Shown piece by piece: positions 20,345 through 29,538 of a stretch of DNA of 64,000 nt; within the stretch, counting starts at the first letter, position 1, and every line of letters begins with the position of its first letter. The notes under the pieces are model-generated. The model was not told the DNA's origin and did not search any database. It saw nothing but the letters and a program-made list of their open reading frames with translations. The position numbers were made by a program, and so were the translations under genes. Source of the stretch: a virus. The stretch spans positions 1 through 64,000 of the IMG/VR virus record IMGVR_UViG_3300044922_000290. The stretch is one strand, 5' to 3'.

Positions 20345-20492
20345 CTTTTTCTCTATCTAATGTATATTTAAGAATTTTAATTTCATCTAAATGCTCAAGT
20401 AGGTATTCTACTACTTGTTCAGAGTTTTCCCTGAAGAAACTGCTGTCTTTGATTATCTCATTAACAGCAGTAATTAATTCTTCTTTACTCAT
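20331..20492 (-). CDS. 53-residue helical protein, unknown
   Basis: A 53-codon frame from ATG (20492) to TAA (20331-20333) fills the gap between its neighbours. It overlaps the downstream gene by 14 bases and the end of the upstream gene by 8. The product (MSKEELITAVNEIIKDS...) is acidic and helical throughout. Tiling with the neighbours supports it. Confidence 0.55.
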   Translation of the reverse strand: MSKEELITAVNEIIKDSSFFRENSEQVVEYLLEHLDEIKILKYTLDREKDEQF

Positions 20493-21156
20493 TCTCAAAG
20501 TTTTTGTTTAATTCTATCTTTGTTTTCTTATACCTTACCTTTTCTAACTTATATACTTCATTTTCAGTTGGTAGTGAAAATAATTCCTGGTCACCCAAAT
20601 CAACCCTACTTAATGTTTTAGTAGATGTACTTCTGAAATACAATTCTTCAGTCCAGTTACTTAGATTATATTCTATAACTTCTTTAAGAGGTTCTAGCTT
20701 ATTAAGAACAGGAAATAGTAGATTACAGAAATCTATTCTATGATTCTCTTCTTTAACTATATATAATCCTCTCAAAGGGTCTTCATAACCTAATTCATAG
20801 CACCTAAGTACTTGCATTTTATAAGTATTACTGAATTGACTATACTTACCTTCTTTAAACAACTCATATTCTTCTTTGTAGTTTTCAGGAACAGAGAAAC
20901 AATATAATATATCATCTCCTGCATGAATATCTTTAACAAAGTTTCTTCTTTCCATAAGTCCTGCTTCAAGTTGTAAGAACTCTTTCTTAGGACTGTATTT
21001 ATAATGTAAAAAGAAATGGTTATTTAGTTCAGGTTCTATATCTACTCCAATATAAGTATTCTTGAATAGTTGACCACCAACACCTAGTCCAGATGCTTTT
21101 AAATGAAGTATAGGTAACAGAAAGAGGCAACTATGGTTGTAAGGGAATACCTTCAT
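20485..21156 (-). CDS. Conserved early protein, unknown
   Basis: This 223-residue protein has an N-terminal hydrophobic stretch (SCLFLLPILHL) that is too short and aromatic to call a signal peptide, followed by a mixed alpha/beta region. I do not recognise it. It overlaps the gene upstream by 26 bases. Confidence 0.68.
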   Translation of the reverse strand: MKVFPYNHSCLFLLPILHLKASGLGVGGQLFKNTYIGVDIEPELNNHFFLHYKYSPKKEFLQLEAGLMERRNFVKDIHAGDDILYCFSVPENYKEEYELFKEGKYSQFSNTYKMQVLRCYELGYEDPLRGLYIVKEENHRIDFCNLLFPVLNKLEPLKEVIEYNLSNWTEELYFRSTSTKTLSRVDLGDQELFSLPTENEVYKLEKVRYKKTKIELNKNFENE

Positions 21157-21433
21157 ATATAGCTTTCATTTCTTTGTATATTGCTAAATCTTCATCAGTA
21201 AGACTATCTTCTGTTATTTTTACTACACGGTAATTTCTGTCCCAAGAATTAATATAGTTTTTGTACGTATTCTTAACACCATTTTTTTTAAAATCTTGTA
21301 AGGTATATTTACGTACTTCATAATATTGTACACTAACTCCTGTATTTTTATGATAAATAGAAGGAAATGTACAGTTTCTATAGGCTACAGCAATTAAATC
21401 TCCTGGTTTTAATTTATTTATTATGTTGCTCAT
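21131..21433 (-). CDS. Small protein, unknown
   Basis: The 100-residue product begins with a compact beta-like segment (LKPGDLIAVAYRNC), as in small SH3-like folds, and continues with basic and acidic helices. It overlaps the PD-(D/E)XK nuclease gene by 20 bases. Function is unknown. Confidence 0.68.
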   Translation of the reverse strand: MSNIINKLKPGDLIAVAYRNCTFPSIYHKNTGVSVQYYEVRKYTLQDFKKNGVKNTYKNYINSWDRNYRVVKITEDSLTDEDLAIYKEMKAIYEGIPLQP

Positions 21434-22376
21434 ACAATTTAGTTTCTACAATACTACCTTCCAAAGGATAGTACCAATTATTAGTTTCTTCTCTTACTTT
21501 AGCTTCATTAGCTAAAGCTTCTACTCTTTGTTTTGCCACTACAAAGTCTTCTTTACTTACTTTCCATAACATAGGATATTCAGGGTAAGAAGCATTTACT
21601 ACAAGGAATTGAAAGTAGTCCATTGTATTAGTATTATAATGGTCTTCTTCTATACCTATACCTGTACCAAATAAAGCAGCTTGTATATCATAGTTAAACA
21701 TCTTTATGTTATTTTGAAAGTCCATAAGATTATTTGTAACCATCTTTAAATCAGTTACAATAGTTCTATCTCCTAAACTTACAAAGTCAGGACAGAACTT
21801 ACAACCACCAAGATATTCAGAATAATACATCTTTTGTTTATCATGCAATAATATGGAAGCAGTCATAGGATTATCCTTTAAGCATTGCAACACATACTGA
21901 GCTTTTTGATACTCTTGTGGTGTTATAATATCTTTCTCTTGACTTTCTAAAAGTACATCAAAGTATTCTCTTGCTTCTTTTTCAAACCTTTCTCTAATAA
22001 CAATTAAAGTATCTGATTTACGTCCAAATCCTACTTTGTTATAAGCATACTCTTCTGCTGTTTCTTCATACAATAAACCTGGATTTAAAGTTGCCTCTAA
22101 AAGGTTCTCACAATAACTCTGCATTTGAGGTTTAGGAATTTTATAAGATTTAATAATATACTGCTCCTCTACTTTATCAGGATTAGAAATAATTAAATCA
22201 ACTAAGCTCCCCATAATCATAGCTCTTGTCTTAGGAATAGAAACATGTTCTTTATCTACATACTTCTTCTTATACAACATTCTGTCTTTAGCAAAGAGAG
22301 AAAGCCTGGAATAACTCCAGGCATCCATCTCTCTAAACTCTTTTTGTTCTAATTCTCTAATCATTCCAAAAATCAT
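21414..22376 (-). CDS. PD-(D/E)XK nuclease (RecB/Cas4-like, DUF3799 type)
   Basis: The 320-residue protein has the nuclease core in order: MGSLVDLII (about 55-63) for the first acidic site, CPDFVSLG (Asp197), VTDLKMV (Asp209-x-Lys211) and FNYDIQAALFG as the QxxxY-like helix. These form the metal site of the RecB-family exonuclease fold. A near-complete set of cysteines (GGCKFCPD) lies next to it but I see no full iron-sulfur pattern. In phages such enzymes process DNA ends in recombination. It follows rIIB with a 20-base overlap; an alternative ATG at 22364 would reduce this to 8. Confidence 0.85.
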   Translation of the reverse strand: MIFGMIRELEQKEFREMDAWSYSRLSLFAKDRMLYKKKYVDKEHVSIPKTRAMIMGSLVDLIISNPDKVEEQYIIKSYKIPKPQMQSYCENLLEATLNPGLLYEETAEEYAYNKVGFGRKSDTLIVIRERFEKEAREYFDVLLESQEKDIITPQEYQKAQYVLQCLKDNPMTASILLHDKQKMYYSEYLGGCKFCPDFVSLGDRTIVTDLKMVTNNLMDFQNNIKMFNYDIQAALFGTGIGIEEDHYNTNTMDYFQFLVVNASYPEYPMLWKVSKEDFVVAKQRVEALANEAKVREETNNWYYPLEGSIVETKLYEQHNK

Positions 22377-23280
22377 TTGAATCGTAAGCTAAATGCTTCA
22401 TTTGAATTTCTTCGTTTATTACTCCAATAACTTCATACTCACAAGCCCTACCTTTCATATTGTTATAATCTGAAGGGATTGCCACTACATCTCTTGGATT
22501 TACCTTAACCATAATTAGAGTATTACCACTATAAGTAGAAGCATAGCCCCATGAAGCAAAATGCAGACCATTGGAACAAGTTTGGTTTCTATTGTTATCT
22601 ACAGCTTGTCTAGGCATACTAACTATTTGACCAACACTATTATCCATAGTACCTGTATAGTTATCTACTAGTTTAAATTCTTTGTTAGAATTTTCCAACC
22701 AAGCTTTAAATCTTGCTTTTATTTCTCCACCAACAAATAAACCTTTTGCACCTCTACAGTTACCTGCTTTATCAAAGTATAACCCTGCAAATTCTTCAGG
22801 AACTTCTGCTGTATGGTCTACTTTATCTACTTTCTTGTAAGACACAAAACAACCATCACTAGTAATAGGAAGGCCATTATGCTCCAAGAATAAATAAAGC
22901 TCTTCAATAGCTCTAAATTCTGGATTTAGTTGACAATTTTCCCAGAACTTAATTAAAGCATCAATAGGCAATTCATCATCTAAGAAAGACATAATTCTCT
23001 TTTGCAGTACTTCAGGTAAAGGTCTTTCTATTCCTTTAACAAATAGTTTACCTAAATCTTCTACATATTCTATACGTCCATCTACTTTATGTGCTACACG
23101 TTTATATGGAGTTAAGGCAATCCATAATTCCTCTAAATTCTCTGCACTTTCTTCTTTTTGACATTCAGTCAATAATCTTATAATATAATTCCTATGGTCT
23201 TTAGATTTAATCTTTATTAACCTGGGAGCACCATTAATGTTAATGGTAATTGTTTGTTCACTTGCAATGTAACTAATCAT
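22357..23280 (-). CDS. rIIB: rIIB-like protein
   Basis: The 307-residue length is almost that of T4 rIIB (312). The C-terminal half carries the family pattern: SDGCFVSYKKV, YTGTMDNSVGQIVSMPR, VDNNRNQTCSNGLHFAS and a final VVAIPSDYNNMKGRACEYEV. It follows the rIIA homologue with an 8-base overlap. In T4, rIIA and rIIB act together at the membrane or DNA to allow growth on hosts with exclusion systems and to affect lysis timing. The same partnership is likely here. Confidence 0.85.
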   Translation of the reverse strand: MISYIASEQTITININGAPRLIKIKSKDHRNYIIRLLTECQKEESAENLEELWIALTPYKRVAHKVDGRIEYVEDLGKLFVKGIERPLPEVLQKRIMSFLDDELPIDALIKFWENCQLNPEFRAIEELYLFLEHNGLPITSDGCFVSYKKVDKVDHTAEVPEEFAGLYFDKAGNCRGAKGLFVGGEIKARFKAWLENSNKEFKLVDNYTGTMDNSVGQIVSMPRQAVDNNRNQTCSNGLHFASWGYASTYSGNTLIMVKVNPRDVVAIPSDYNNMKGRACEYEVIGVINEEIQMKHLAYDSNDFWND

Positions 23281-25390
23281 TGATTTCTTCTAGTTTTAGT
23301 TGATTTGTAGGTACTTCTTCTTTTAACTTACCTTTTTCCCGTAAATAATCTTTTACTAAAGGTAGTGATTCTGCTGTTAACTCTACATACTTAAATAACT
23401 CTGCACCTTTCATAAAGTTATTATAATGATAAACAAGATTAATATCTCTATTATACCAACCATTCTTAAGTCCTATGTCTTTAAGTTCGTCTAATAGTTC
23501 AAAATCACTTAATCTTGTAGTAGGAACATTCTCTAACTTACGCATTATATTAGCATAATAAGGATTCAAACTATTCATAAATCCATTATGTTTAACCCAT
23601 TGGCTCCTTATACCATTCTTATTGACAAACTCTCTTAAAACAGCTCTGGTGACTAATTCTCTTAATACTGGATGATCTTTCATAACATCTTTAATGTGTA
23701 TTGCTCTTCTCTGTGTAAAATGTTTTATGTTAGGGACTGAAATGATATAACCTTTGTATTGCTTATCTAATAATCCTCTACATAACTTAAGAAAAGCATC
23801 TAATCTTGGTTTATCCTCCTGGTTACCAACAAATACATAATCTGCAAAGTCTTTCTCAGTAAGTTTAACATCAGCTCTATTCCATATTAAATCATCATCA
23901 GACCAACGTGGATAATTAACTTCTACAGCAGGATATACACCATTCTGACGAACATTAGCTACTTTACCTAACTTCCTTTGTTCTTTACGCCAAGTAAGAA
24001 ACTCATCTCTCTTTTCACTTAGCTTAGGAAGAGCATCTACTTCTTTCATTACATCTTCACAGAAATACACAAGGTCAGAAACTAACTCTTGTTTAGGAGT
24101 TATAGCAGGTATATCTACCTTTATAGCTCTTGCATTCAGTCCTAACCATTCTTGCATTTCTTTATCCCATACACCATCTTCTTGGTATAATGTATAAAGA
24201 TTAGGTTCATAATGATGGCTGTAAAAGTTTGTAGAAGAAGTATAAGCTCTACGAGAACTAGTATTCCAGTAATTACTGTTTACTTTATTAACTATCTGTG
24301 CATAATAACCTTCTTCTATTAGCATAAAAGGTCTGTAGTTATTAAATACTACATCTTCAAAGTCAGACCATACAAAGATTTTACTATTATCATACTTATT
24401 AATCTGTACTTTAGGCTTGATCTGCTTTTCCAAAAGATTATTAAATTCTCTGAAAGTTGTACAGTTCTTGATAGATTCTACATAACCTTCTTTAAGCTTC
24501 TCTTTTACTTTGGCAAACTTAGCTTTTAATAACTCTATTGTTTTACCTGTATAGTCTAAATCTTCCCTTGATAAAGTAACTTTTACTTCTCCTATGTTAC
24601 ATTTAACTACAACACCATCTAAATTACGTAGATTACTAAATTCTTCTAACTGAGGATTACGTAAATCTATGTTGTAAAGTATTTTACCATTAAGTAAACG
24701 TAAATCTTCACTTCTGTTGGTAAGAATAAAATCATCATCTTCATATGTAACTTCTTTCTTTAAGTCTACTGATAGATTCTTAGTTTCTATGTTACAAAAT
24801 AGTAACTGATTAGTAATGGCTTGTTCAAATAAATACTTATCTCTTTGTTTTACAGGTATGATAATTTCAGTACCATTTCCCCTTTGCGTAGGTTGACTAA
24901 ACATCAGAGTAATACTACCTAAATCATCTTCATCTATATAACAATTATACTGATACTCTGTACCATCATAATACGTCTTTACATAGTAACTATCTGTATA
25001 AGAAAATGCTGATTTACTTCCTATACCGAAGCCACCTATTGAATTATTATCAGTTCTTTTAGTAGAACTAAGGTACTTACCAAATATATTGGTTACTCTA
25101 TCTTCACTTAAACCTATTCCGAAGTCTCTGATAATTAACTGAGTATCAATACCTAACAATTCTGAAGCATCAACCCATTCTATTTCTACAGGTTTATCTA
25201 CTCCATACTCTGTATGTGCATCAATGGCATTACTTACATATTCTCTAATGATGGTATACTCTTTATTCTGATACAGATTATCTCGTAACATCTTAAACAG
25301 AAGTCCAAAGTTATCTGAATCTATACTATATTTAATACTCTTTAATTCTTCTGATTTTATTACGTCCTTACTTTCTTTATCTATAATCAT
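23273..25390 (-). CDS. rIIA: rIIA-like GHKL ATPase
   Basis: The 705-residue product is close in length to T4 rIIA (725). Its N-terminal third is a GHKL (Hsp90/MutL-like) ATP-binding domain: IREYVSNAIDAH (Asn54, Asp57), IRDFGIGLSE (Asp89, Gly91, Gly93) and IGGFGIGSKSAF (118-128). The remainder is mixed, with no motif I know. It is directly followed by the rIIB homologue. The pair is known from T4 to counter host exclusion; crAss-like relatives also carry it. Confidence 0.88.
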   Translation of the reverse strand: MIIDKESKDVIKSEELKSIKYSIDSDNFGLLFKMLRDNLYQNKEYTIIREYVSNAIDAHTEYGVDKPVEIEWVDASELLGIDTQLIIRDFGIGLSEDRVTNIFGKYLSSTKRTDNNSIGGFGIGSKSAFSYTDSYYVKTYYDGTEYQYNCYIDEDDLGSITLMFSQPTQRGNGTEIIIPVKQRDKYLFEQAITNQLLFCNIETKNLSVDLKKEVTYEDDDFILTNRSEDLRLLNGKILYNIDLRNPQLEEFSNLRNLDGVVVKCNIGEVKVTLSREDLDYTGKTIELLKAKFAKVKEKLKEGYVESIKNCTTFREFNNLLEKQIKPKVQINKYDNSKIFVWSDFEDVVFNNYRPFMLIEEGYYAQIVNKVNSNYWNTSSRRAYTSSTNFYSHHYEPNLYTLYQEDGVWDKEMQEWLGLNARAIKVDIPAITPKQELVSDLVYFCEDVMKEVDALPKLSEKRDEFLTWRKEQRKLGKVANVRQNGVYPAVEVNYPRWSDDDLIWNRADVKLTEKDFADYVFVGNQEDKPRLDAFLKLCRGLLDKQYKGYIISVPNIKHFTQRRAIHIKDVMKDHPVLRELVTRAVLREFVNKNGIRSQWVKHNGFMNSLNPYYANIMRKLENVPTTRLSDFELLDELKDIGLKNGWYNRDINLVYHYNNFMKGAELFKYVELTAESLPLVKDYLREKGKLKEEVPTNQLKLEEIND

Positions 25391-25394
25391 AATT

Positions 25395-25664
25395 TTACTT
25401 TAAAGAATCTCCAAATTCATATTTTAAAACAGTAGAAACATACGTATGATATATGTATGCCCTTCTTTTATAACCATCTAAATCACTTGCCCAAACAGTT
25501 ATATCTTTTACCTCTTCAAAATCACAATCTGGCTTTAACTCATTCATTCTACTCTTTAAATAATCTGCTACATCTCTATAAGGAGCTGTAGCTAACATAT
25601 CTAGCACCTCATATCCATATGTAACCACAATAAGGTCTTTAAGCTCCTGTTTTATCTCTATCAT
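25395..25664 (-). CDS. Small acidic protein, unknown
   Basis: The 89-residue product lies 4 bases upstream of rIIA and 1 base after the GIY-YIG gene. It has two predicted helices (IKQELKDLIVVTYGYEVLDM and ADYLKSRMNEL) and an aromatic C-terminus. No family is recognised. Confidence 0.68.
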   Translation of the reverse strand: MIEIKQELKDLIVVTYGYEVLDMLATAPYRDVADYLKSRMNELKPDCDFEEVKDITVWASDLDGYKRRAYIYHTYVSTVLKYEFGDSLK

Positions 25665-26102
25665 CTATTCTTTTCTATTATTAATCCCCTTGAAAAAACG
25701 TGCCATTATATTACCATTAAATGCATCTGTACTAAGTACATCATACTGCACCTGCACCACCATTTCTCTGTACGAGAGATGTTGTTTACTATGGCAAAAT
25801 TCTAGTATTTCTCTTTTAAACTCTTTTTCTTTACCTTCAGCAATCATAGCAGAAATTTCCTTGTTTGAACCAAAATATGTTTCCCAATTAGACTGCTTTA
25901 CAGTAGTTTTAAAGGTCTTTCTAGTCTTAGTAGCTACTTTCTCCTTCTTAGATATTTTAGTACGTCTCTTAGCTTGTAGAAGCTTTTTTCCTATGTATAT
26001 TCTAGAACTGGGTTTATGTGTAATTTTATAGATAAATCCACATGCCCATTCTGGAATATCTTCAGGAGTTATAGGCTTTCCATTATAATACCATTTACTC
26101 AT
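25665..26102 (-). CDS. GIY-YIG-type endonuclease (Seg-like)
   Basis: The 145-residue protein has CGFIYKITHKPSSRIYIGKK at residues 21-40, the paired strands that give the GIY-YIG fold its name, then a basic stretch and NWETYFGSNKEI, as in the SegE-like single-domain nucleases of phages. The stand-alone size and lack of a second DNA-binding domain fit a free-standing homing-type or mobility nuclease. It could also be a domesticated structural enzyme. Confidence 0.75.
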   Translation of the reverse strand: MSKWYYNGKPITPEDIPEWACGFIYKITHKPSSRIYIGKKLLQAKRRTKISKKEKVATKTRKTFKTTVKQSNWETYFGSNKEISAMIAEGKEKEFKREILEFCHSKQHLSYREMVVQVQYDVLSTDAFNGNIMARFFKGINNRKE

Positions 26103-26522
26103 CTATTCAAAATTAAATTTAATTATATCAGAAGGTTTAGCATTACTCCACATCTCTATAAGCTTATTATACTCTTCTTCTATCTTCTTATCTTGCTTTT
26201 TCATTTGCTTAGTATAAGTATCTTCCCAATAGTTTTCAAAGGCTTGTACAAAATTTTCTTTGTTGTCTATAGCTTTTCTTATACTTCTAAAATCAATGTC
26301 AATTGGAAAAATTTGAACAGTATATGAAGAACCAATAAGGTAATTAATAGTAAAAGAAGAATAATAATCTACATCTTTAATATTTTCTATATAATATTGT
26401 TTACTTTCATATACAAAACCTATTTTACCTTTGTACCCTTTTAATCTATTAGTTTTATTTAATATACTTATAGAACTGACTAAAGATAAATCTATGTAGT
26501 CTTTATTTACTAATACTTTCAT
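26103..26522 (-). CDS. Protein of unknown function
   Basis: This 139-residue protein abuts the GIY-YIG gene. The N-terminal half is beta-rich (KIGFVYESKQYYIEN), and the C-terminal half is a charged helix (YTKQMKKQDKKIEEEYNKL). No motif is recognised. Confidence 0.68.
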   Translation of the reverse strand: MKVLVNKDYIDLSLVSSISILNKTNRLKGYKGKIGFVYESKQYYIENIKDVDYYSSFTINYLIGSSYTVQIFPIDIDFRSIRKAIDNKENFVQAFENYWEDTYTKQMKKQDKKIEEEYNKLIEMWSNAKPSDIIKFNFE

Positions 26523-26523
26523 A

Positions 26524-26769
26524 CTACTGTATATTAGATTCTGGGTAAGCGCTTGTTACACTATGTACATCTACATAAGGTTCATTATGTGTCCAAGGGT
26601 ATTGATGAAATGCTTTAGCATTTTCAGCAGCAGCTTCAAGAGCCCTTTTAACATGAAGTTTAGCAAATTCTACAGCTCCTTCTGCTAAGTCAGGGTAAAC
26701 ATAATTAATACCTCTCGGTAAATAATCTTCCATAAATTCTGAAGCTGTTGGTATTTTATTTTCTTCCAT
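26524..26769 (-). CDS. Small phage protein, unknown
   Basis: The 81-residue product has a middle helix (AVEFAKLHVKRALEAAAENA) of a pattern that recurs in small Bacteroidota phage proteins of unknown role. Its ATG lies inside the primase end (14-base overlap), so it is translated with the primase. Confidence 0.68.
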   Translation of the reverse strand: MEENKIPTASEFMEDYLPRGINYVYPDLAEGAVEFAKLHVKRALEAAAENAKAFHQYPWTHNEPYVDVHSVTSAYPESNIQ

Positions 26770-27733
26770 TTATTAAGTTATTTATCATTTCAAATCCTTC
26801 TTCTTTGTATTTCTTTACTAAATCTGAAGGGTCTTTAGGTTCGCCTGTTTCATTGTGTATATAATCTATTTCATACTCCTCTGACTGTCTTTTGGCAAAC
26901 TTAATTCCCTCTTCATCATTATTCAAGTAAAGCAATACCTTAGTAAACCTTTGTTTTAGTTCTGTAATTACTTCATCTTTTATGTATGTATTCTCTGAAG
27001 GTGGAGCAATACTTACATATCCTAACTTACTTAATATTATTCTATCTTTCCTAGAGCTTGTTATTATCAGCAAATCACCTTTTTCTGGTAGTTTATTATA
27101 CCCATCAATACAACTGCTATTCCAATTCATACGCCACTTATTGTACTTAGTAGCCTTTGGTATATATATCTTCTTTTTATCATCAAAATAATAACAGTAA
27201 GCCACGTTATTATACTTAGGAAGATAGTTGTAGTATATGTACCCATCAATCAAACATTGTTGTATTGGCAGAGTATCTTCTAACTCTCCTATTGTAATTA
27301 AGTATTGACTCCAAAAATCTATATCCTGTTGTGTAAACTCACGAGTAGTTACTTCAATAGATACAGGTAATTTAGGAGCAGGAGAAATCCTTGTTCCAGT
27401 AATGATAGGTTCCTTTATCATTCTTAAAGGTGGTTCTCCTGCTAATCCTAAATTAAAATCAACATTAATTTGGGCTAAGGCTTGATAATAATTTAATCCT
27501 AATAATTTCATTACAAAGTTTACACAATCCATTTGTGGGCCATCTCCAAAATCCTTACATCTCAATCCACTTTGTGTATTTGTAATAACAAAACTAGGGT
27601 CTGTATCTCTTCTCCAAGGACTTCTATACTTTCTATCTAATACAAATCTACCAAAGTAATTCAAGAATATATCATATTCTGTTACTCTGCTAAATACATT
27701 CTCTCTTGTTAGTTCTTCCTTGAATATGAACAT
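26756..27733 (-). CDS. DnaG-like primase
   Basis: The 325-residue protein opens with a CHC2-primase-like domain lacking a clear cysteine set (YRSPWRRDTDPSF, LRCKDFGDG, DCVNFVMKLLG). It ends in a TOPRIM-like half (LLIITSSRKDRIILSKLGY and VLLYLNNDEEGIKFAK). The usual TOPRIM glutamate is Ser in TSSRKD, and the first Asp of the DxD pair is Asn (LNNDEEG), so metal binding may use other acids such as the Glu in PPSENTY. It should make RNA primers with the DnaB-like helicase. A terminator sits just upstream. Confidence 0.8.
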   Translation of the reverse strand: MFIFKEELTRENVFSRVTEYDIFLNYFGRFVLDRKYRSPWRRDTDPSFVITNTQSGLRCKDFGDGPQMDCVNFVMKLLGLNYYQALAQINVDFNLGLAGEPPLRMIKEPIITGTRISPAPKLPVSIEVTTREFTQQDIDFWSQYLITIGELEDTLPIQQCLIDGYIYYNYLPKYNNVAYCYYFDDKKKIYIPKATKYNKWRMNWNSSCIDGYNKLPEKGDLLIITSSRKDRIILSKLGYVSIAPPSENTYIKDEVITELKQRFTKVLLYLNNDEEGIKFAKRQSEEYEIDYIHNETGEPKDPSDLVKKYKEEGFEMINNLINGRK

Positions 27734-27740
27734 TCTTTAA

Positions 27741-27774
27741 AATAAAAAAGGGGTACAGATTTCTCCATACCCCT
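27741..27774 (-). terminator. Rho-independent terminator between ssb and primase
   Basis: On the minus strand a perfect 7-bp stem (27768-27774 with 27749-27755) and a 12-base loop are followed by a T-rich run (27741-27748). It lies in the gap after the SSB-like gene and before the primase ATG at 27733, so it likely reduces primase expression relative to SSB. Confidence 0.8.
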
Positions 27775-27789
27775 CTTGGGTTAAGTTAA

Positions 27790-28341
27790 TTAAAATGGTG
27801 ATACAGCATCTACAGGAGTAGCTGTTTCTTCTCCTTCTTTCTTAGGTTTGTAGTTATCAAATATTTCTTGAAGTTTATTAATTTCTTCAAGCTCTTTTGA
27901 TGACCAAGACAAACTTTCTTTTGTAGGCGAAGCAAATCCATAGTAAGGAATTTCTGGGTAAACTACCCCTTTATCTTCATTAAGAATGCCTTTAATACGC
28001 ATATAAGCTTTAGTTCCAGAAAGAGCAGTAATATACTTCATAAAAGTAGGCCCATCTACTTGTCCCGTTAAATCTACATCTAAAAAAGCTTTAATAAGCC
28101 CCTTTACACGAGCTAAAACTTTGTCTGTACTTGAAGCATCTTTACCTCGCAATACAAACCATTTTTGAAAATTACCTTCTTCTGAGGTAAACTTACAATG
28201 TAACTGTGGAGTACCTGTTGTACTTTCAGTTATTTCTGCTGACTCTAAGGTGAATAAAGCAATTGTACCTGGGCGAAGAGCTTTGTTTTTAGAACCTTCT
28301 GATTCTACTGCGTTTGTGAAATCTAAATTTAAATCTGTCAT
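27790..28341 (-). CDS. Single-stranded DNA-binding protein-like
   Basis: The 183-residue product has a strand-rich N-terminal two-thirds (GTIALFTLESAEI, PQLHCKFTSEEGNFQKWFVL) consistent with an OB fold, then an acidic, Pro-containing tail ending in SPF. Bacterial SSBs end in an acidic DDIPF-type tail that recruits partner proteins; this one is a looser version. It lies between recombination ATPase and primase genes, the place where crAss-like phages keep an SSB. The strong terminator after it suggests separate, high expression. The call rests on context as much as sequence. Confidence 0.65.
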   Translation of the reverse strand: MTDLNLDFTNAVESEGSKNKALRPGTIALFTLESAEITESTTGTPQLHCKFTSEEGNFQKWFVLRGKDASSTDKVLARVKGLIKAFLDVDLTGQVDGPTFMKYITALSGTKAYMRIKGILNEDKGVVYPEIPYYGFASPTKESLSWSSKELEEINKLQEIFDNYKPKKEGEETATPVDAVSPF

Positions 28342-28343
28342 TG

Positions 28344-28550
28344 TTATTTGTTTTTAATTGTTTTGTTATATTTAAAAAATTCTATTCTTGTGTAAGAACT
28401 GTTCTTAATAATTGTTAATAATGATATTGGCTCTTCTTTTGAAGCTATATCTAATTCTAATAGATTAAAGTTAAACTTATAAGCTGTTAAAACTATTGAT
28501 ATAATACAAAATTGCCATCTACTAGTACCAAATCTTAGTGTTAATCCCAT
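28344..28550 (-). CDS. Small protein, unknown
   Basis: The 68-residue product sits between the Sak4-like ATPase gene (ATG and stop share one base) and the SSB-like gene (2-base gap). It is rich in Leu, Ile and Lys, and moderately hydrophobic without a clear membrane helix. Function is unknown. Confidence 0.58.
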   Translation of the reverse strand: MGLTLRFGTSRWQFCIISIVLTAYKFNFNLLELDIASKEEPISLLTIIKNSSYTRIEFFKYNKTIKNK

Positions 28551-29254
28551 TATTCATTGTAGTATTTATAGATTGTTTCTTTTACATACCCTAAATCATT
28601 AGGAATGTATTTATCTGCAAACATACCTACAGGTGATTTACAGGTGCTTTCTCCATCTGTTTGAGTCATAAACTGATACTTCATTTTACCTGTCTTAAAA
28701 TCTTCTAAAATAGGTCGTGCATAAAGTATTGTAGTAAATAAACCATCTAAATATATGGAATTGTCAATTAGCTTGCCGCTTGTCTTAATCTTTAATTTAC
28801 CATCTTCACCCTTCTCTTGGTGAAACAGGCAAAATACATCTACATTTTCAGGCAACTTACGTAGTTTATCTACTATCTTCCACATTTTTTGTGCTACTTC
28901 CGTAAATTTCTCGTAACCTTTGTCTTTAGCCTTAGCCATCATATCAAAAGCCATAAGATAATTTCCGTCATCAATCACATAATTTACTATATCTTTACGA
29001 TTTGTAGAGCAGTAGTCTATTAGTTTAAGGATTTCATCCATATTATCCCCTTGATAATAATTACCTCCTTCAGATATTTTCTTATCTTTTGGATACATTT
29101 TGTTAGCTCCTCTTGCAGGAATAGGTTTTGCTGATACATTGATATAAAGTGTTTCGGCAGGATTTAATCCTATTATTCCTATATCTGCGTTAGGAAAAAT
29201 ACTTGTTGATTTTCCGTCACCTGATGAACCCACTATACCTATTAAATTTGCCAT
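28550..29254 (-). CDS. Sak4-like RecA-fold ATPase
   Basis: The 234-residue protein has a Walker A motif GSSGDGKST (residues 9-17) and a Walker B strand NYVIDDGNYL. Then follow VFCLFHQEKG and a helix-rich C-terminus. The single RecA-like domain and size fit the Sak4 group of phage ssDNA-annealing or recombination-mediator ATPases, which work with an SSB; the SSB-like gene is next but one. A general AAA ATPase function is the alternative. Confidence 0.78.
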   Translation of the reverse strand: MANLIGIVGSSGDGKSTSIFPNADIGIIGLNPAETLYINVSAKPIPARGANKMYPKDKKISEGGNYYQGDNMDEILKLIDYCSTNRKDIVNYVIDDGNYLMAFDMMAKAKDKGYEKFTEVAQKMWKIVDKLRKLPENVDVFCLFHQEKGEDGKLKIKTSGKLIDNSIYLDGLFTTILYARPILEDFKTGKMKYQFMTQTDGESTCKSPVGMFADKYIPNDLGYVKETIYKYYNE

Positions 29255-29538
29255 GTTTTTAATTTATCTTTTTCATATTTTAATGTTAATACTTTTACTT
29301 TAAATTTATCTAAACTATTTTTAAAATCATTATATGACCTTATGTCATAGTAATAATCATCTTGGCTTTTAAGTCTTTGTAAAGATTTTTTATATTCTAT
29401 ATACTCTCTAAGCTTTTGACAATAATTACAACCACAAAAGGAATTATGATTTTTAAGTTGGTGGTTAAATAAATTAATTATTACTTGTTGGTGAGTTCTC
29501 TTGTTTACCTCCTGAAGTAAGTCCTGATAGTTTATCAT
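29242..29538 (-). CDS. Small protein with paired cysteines
   Basis: The open frame extends to a TTG at 29574, but the first ATG is at 29538, giving 98 residues. FCGCNYCQKL contains a CxCxxC cluster that could bind a metal; the rest is Lys- and Tyr-rich helix. It overlaps the upstream gene by 65 bases and the ATPase gene by 13. The long overlap makes the start uncertain. Confidence 0.5.
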   Translation of the reverse strand: MINYQDLLQEVNKRTHQQVIINLFNHQLKNHNSFCGCNYCQKLREYIEYKKSLQRLKSQDDYYYDIRSYNDFKNSLDKFKVKVLTLKYEKDKLKTWQI

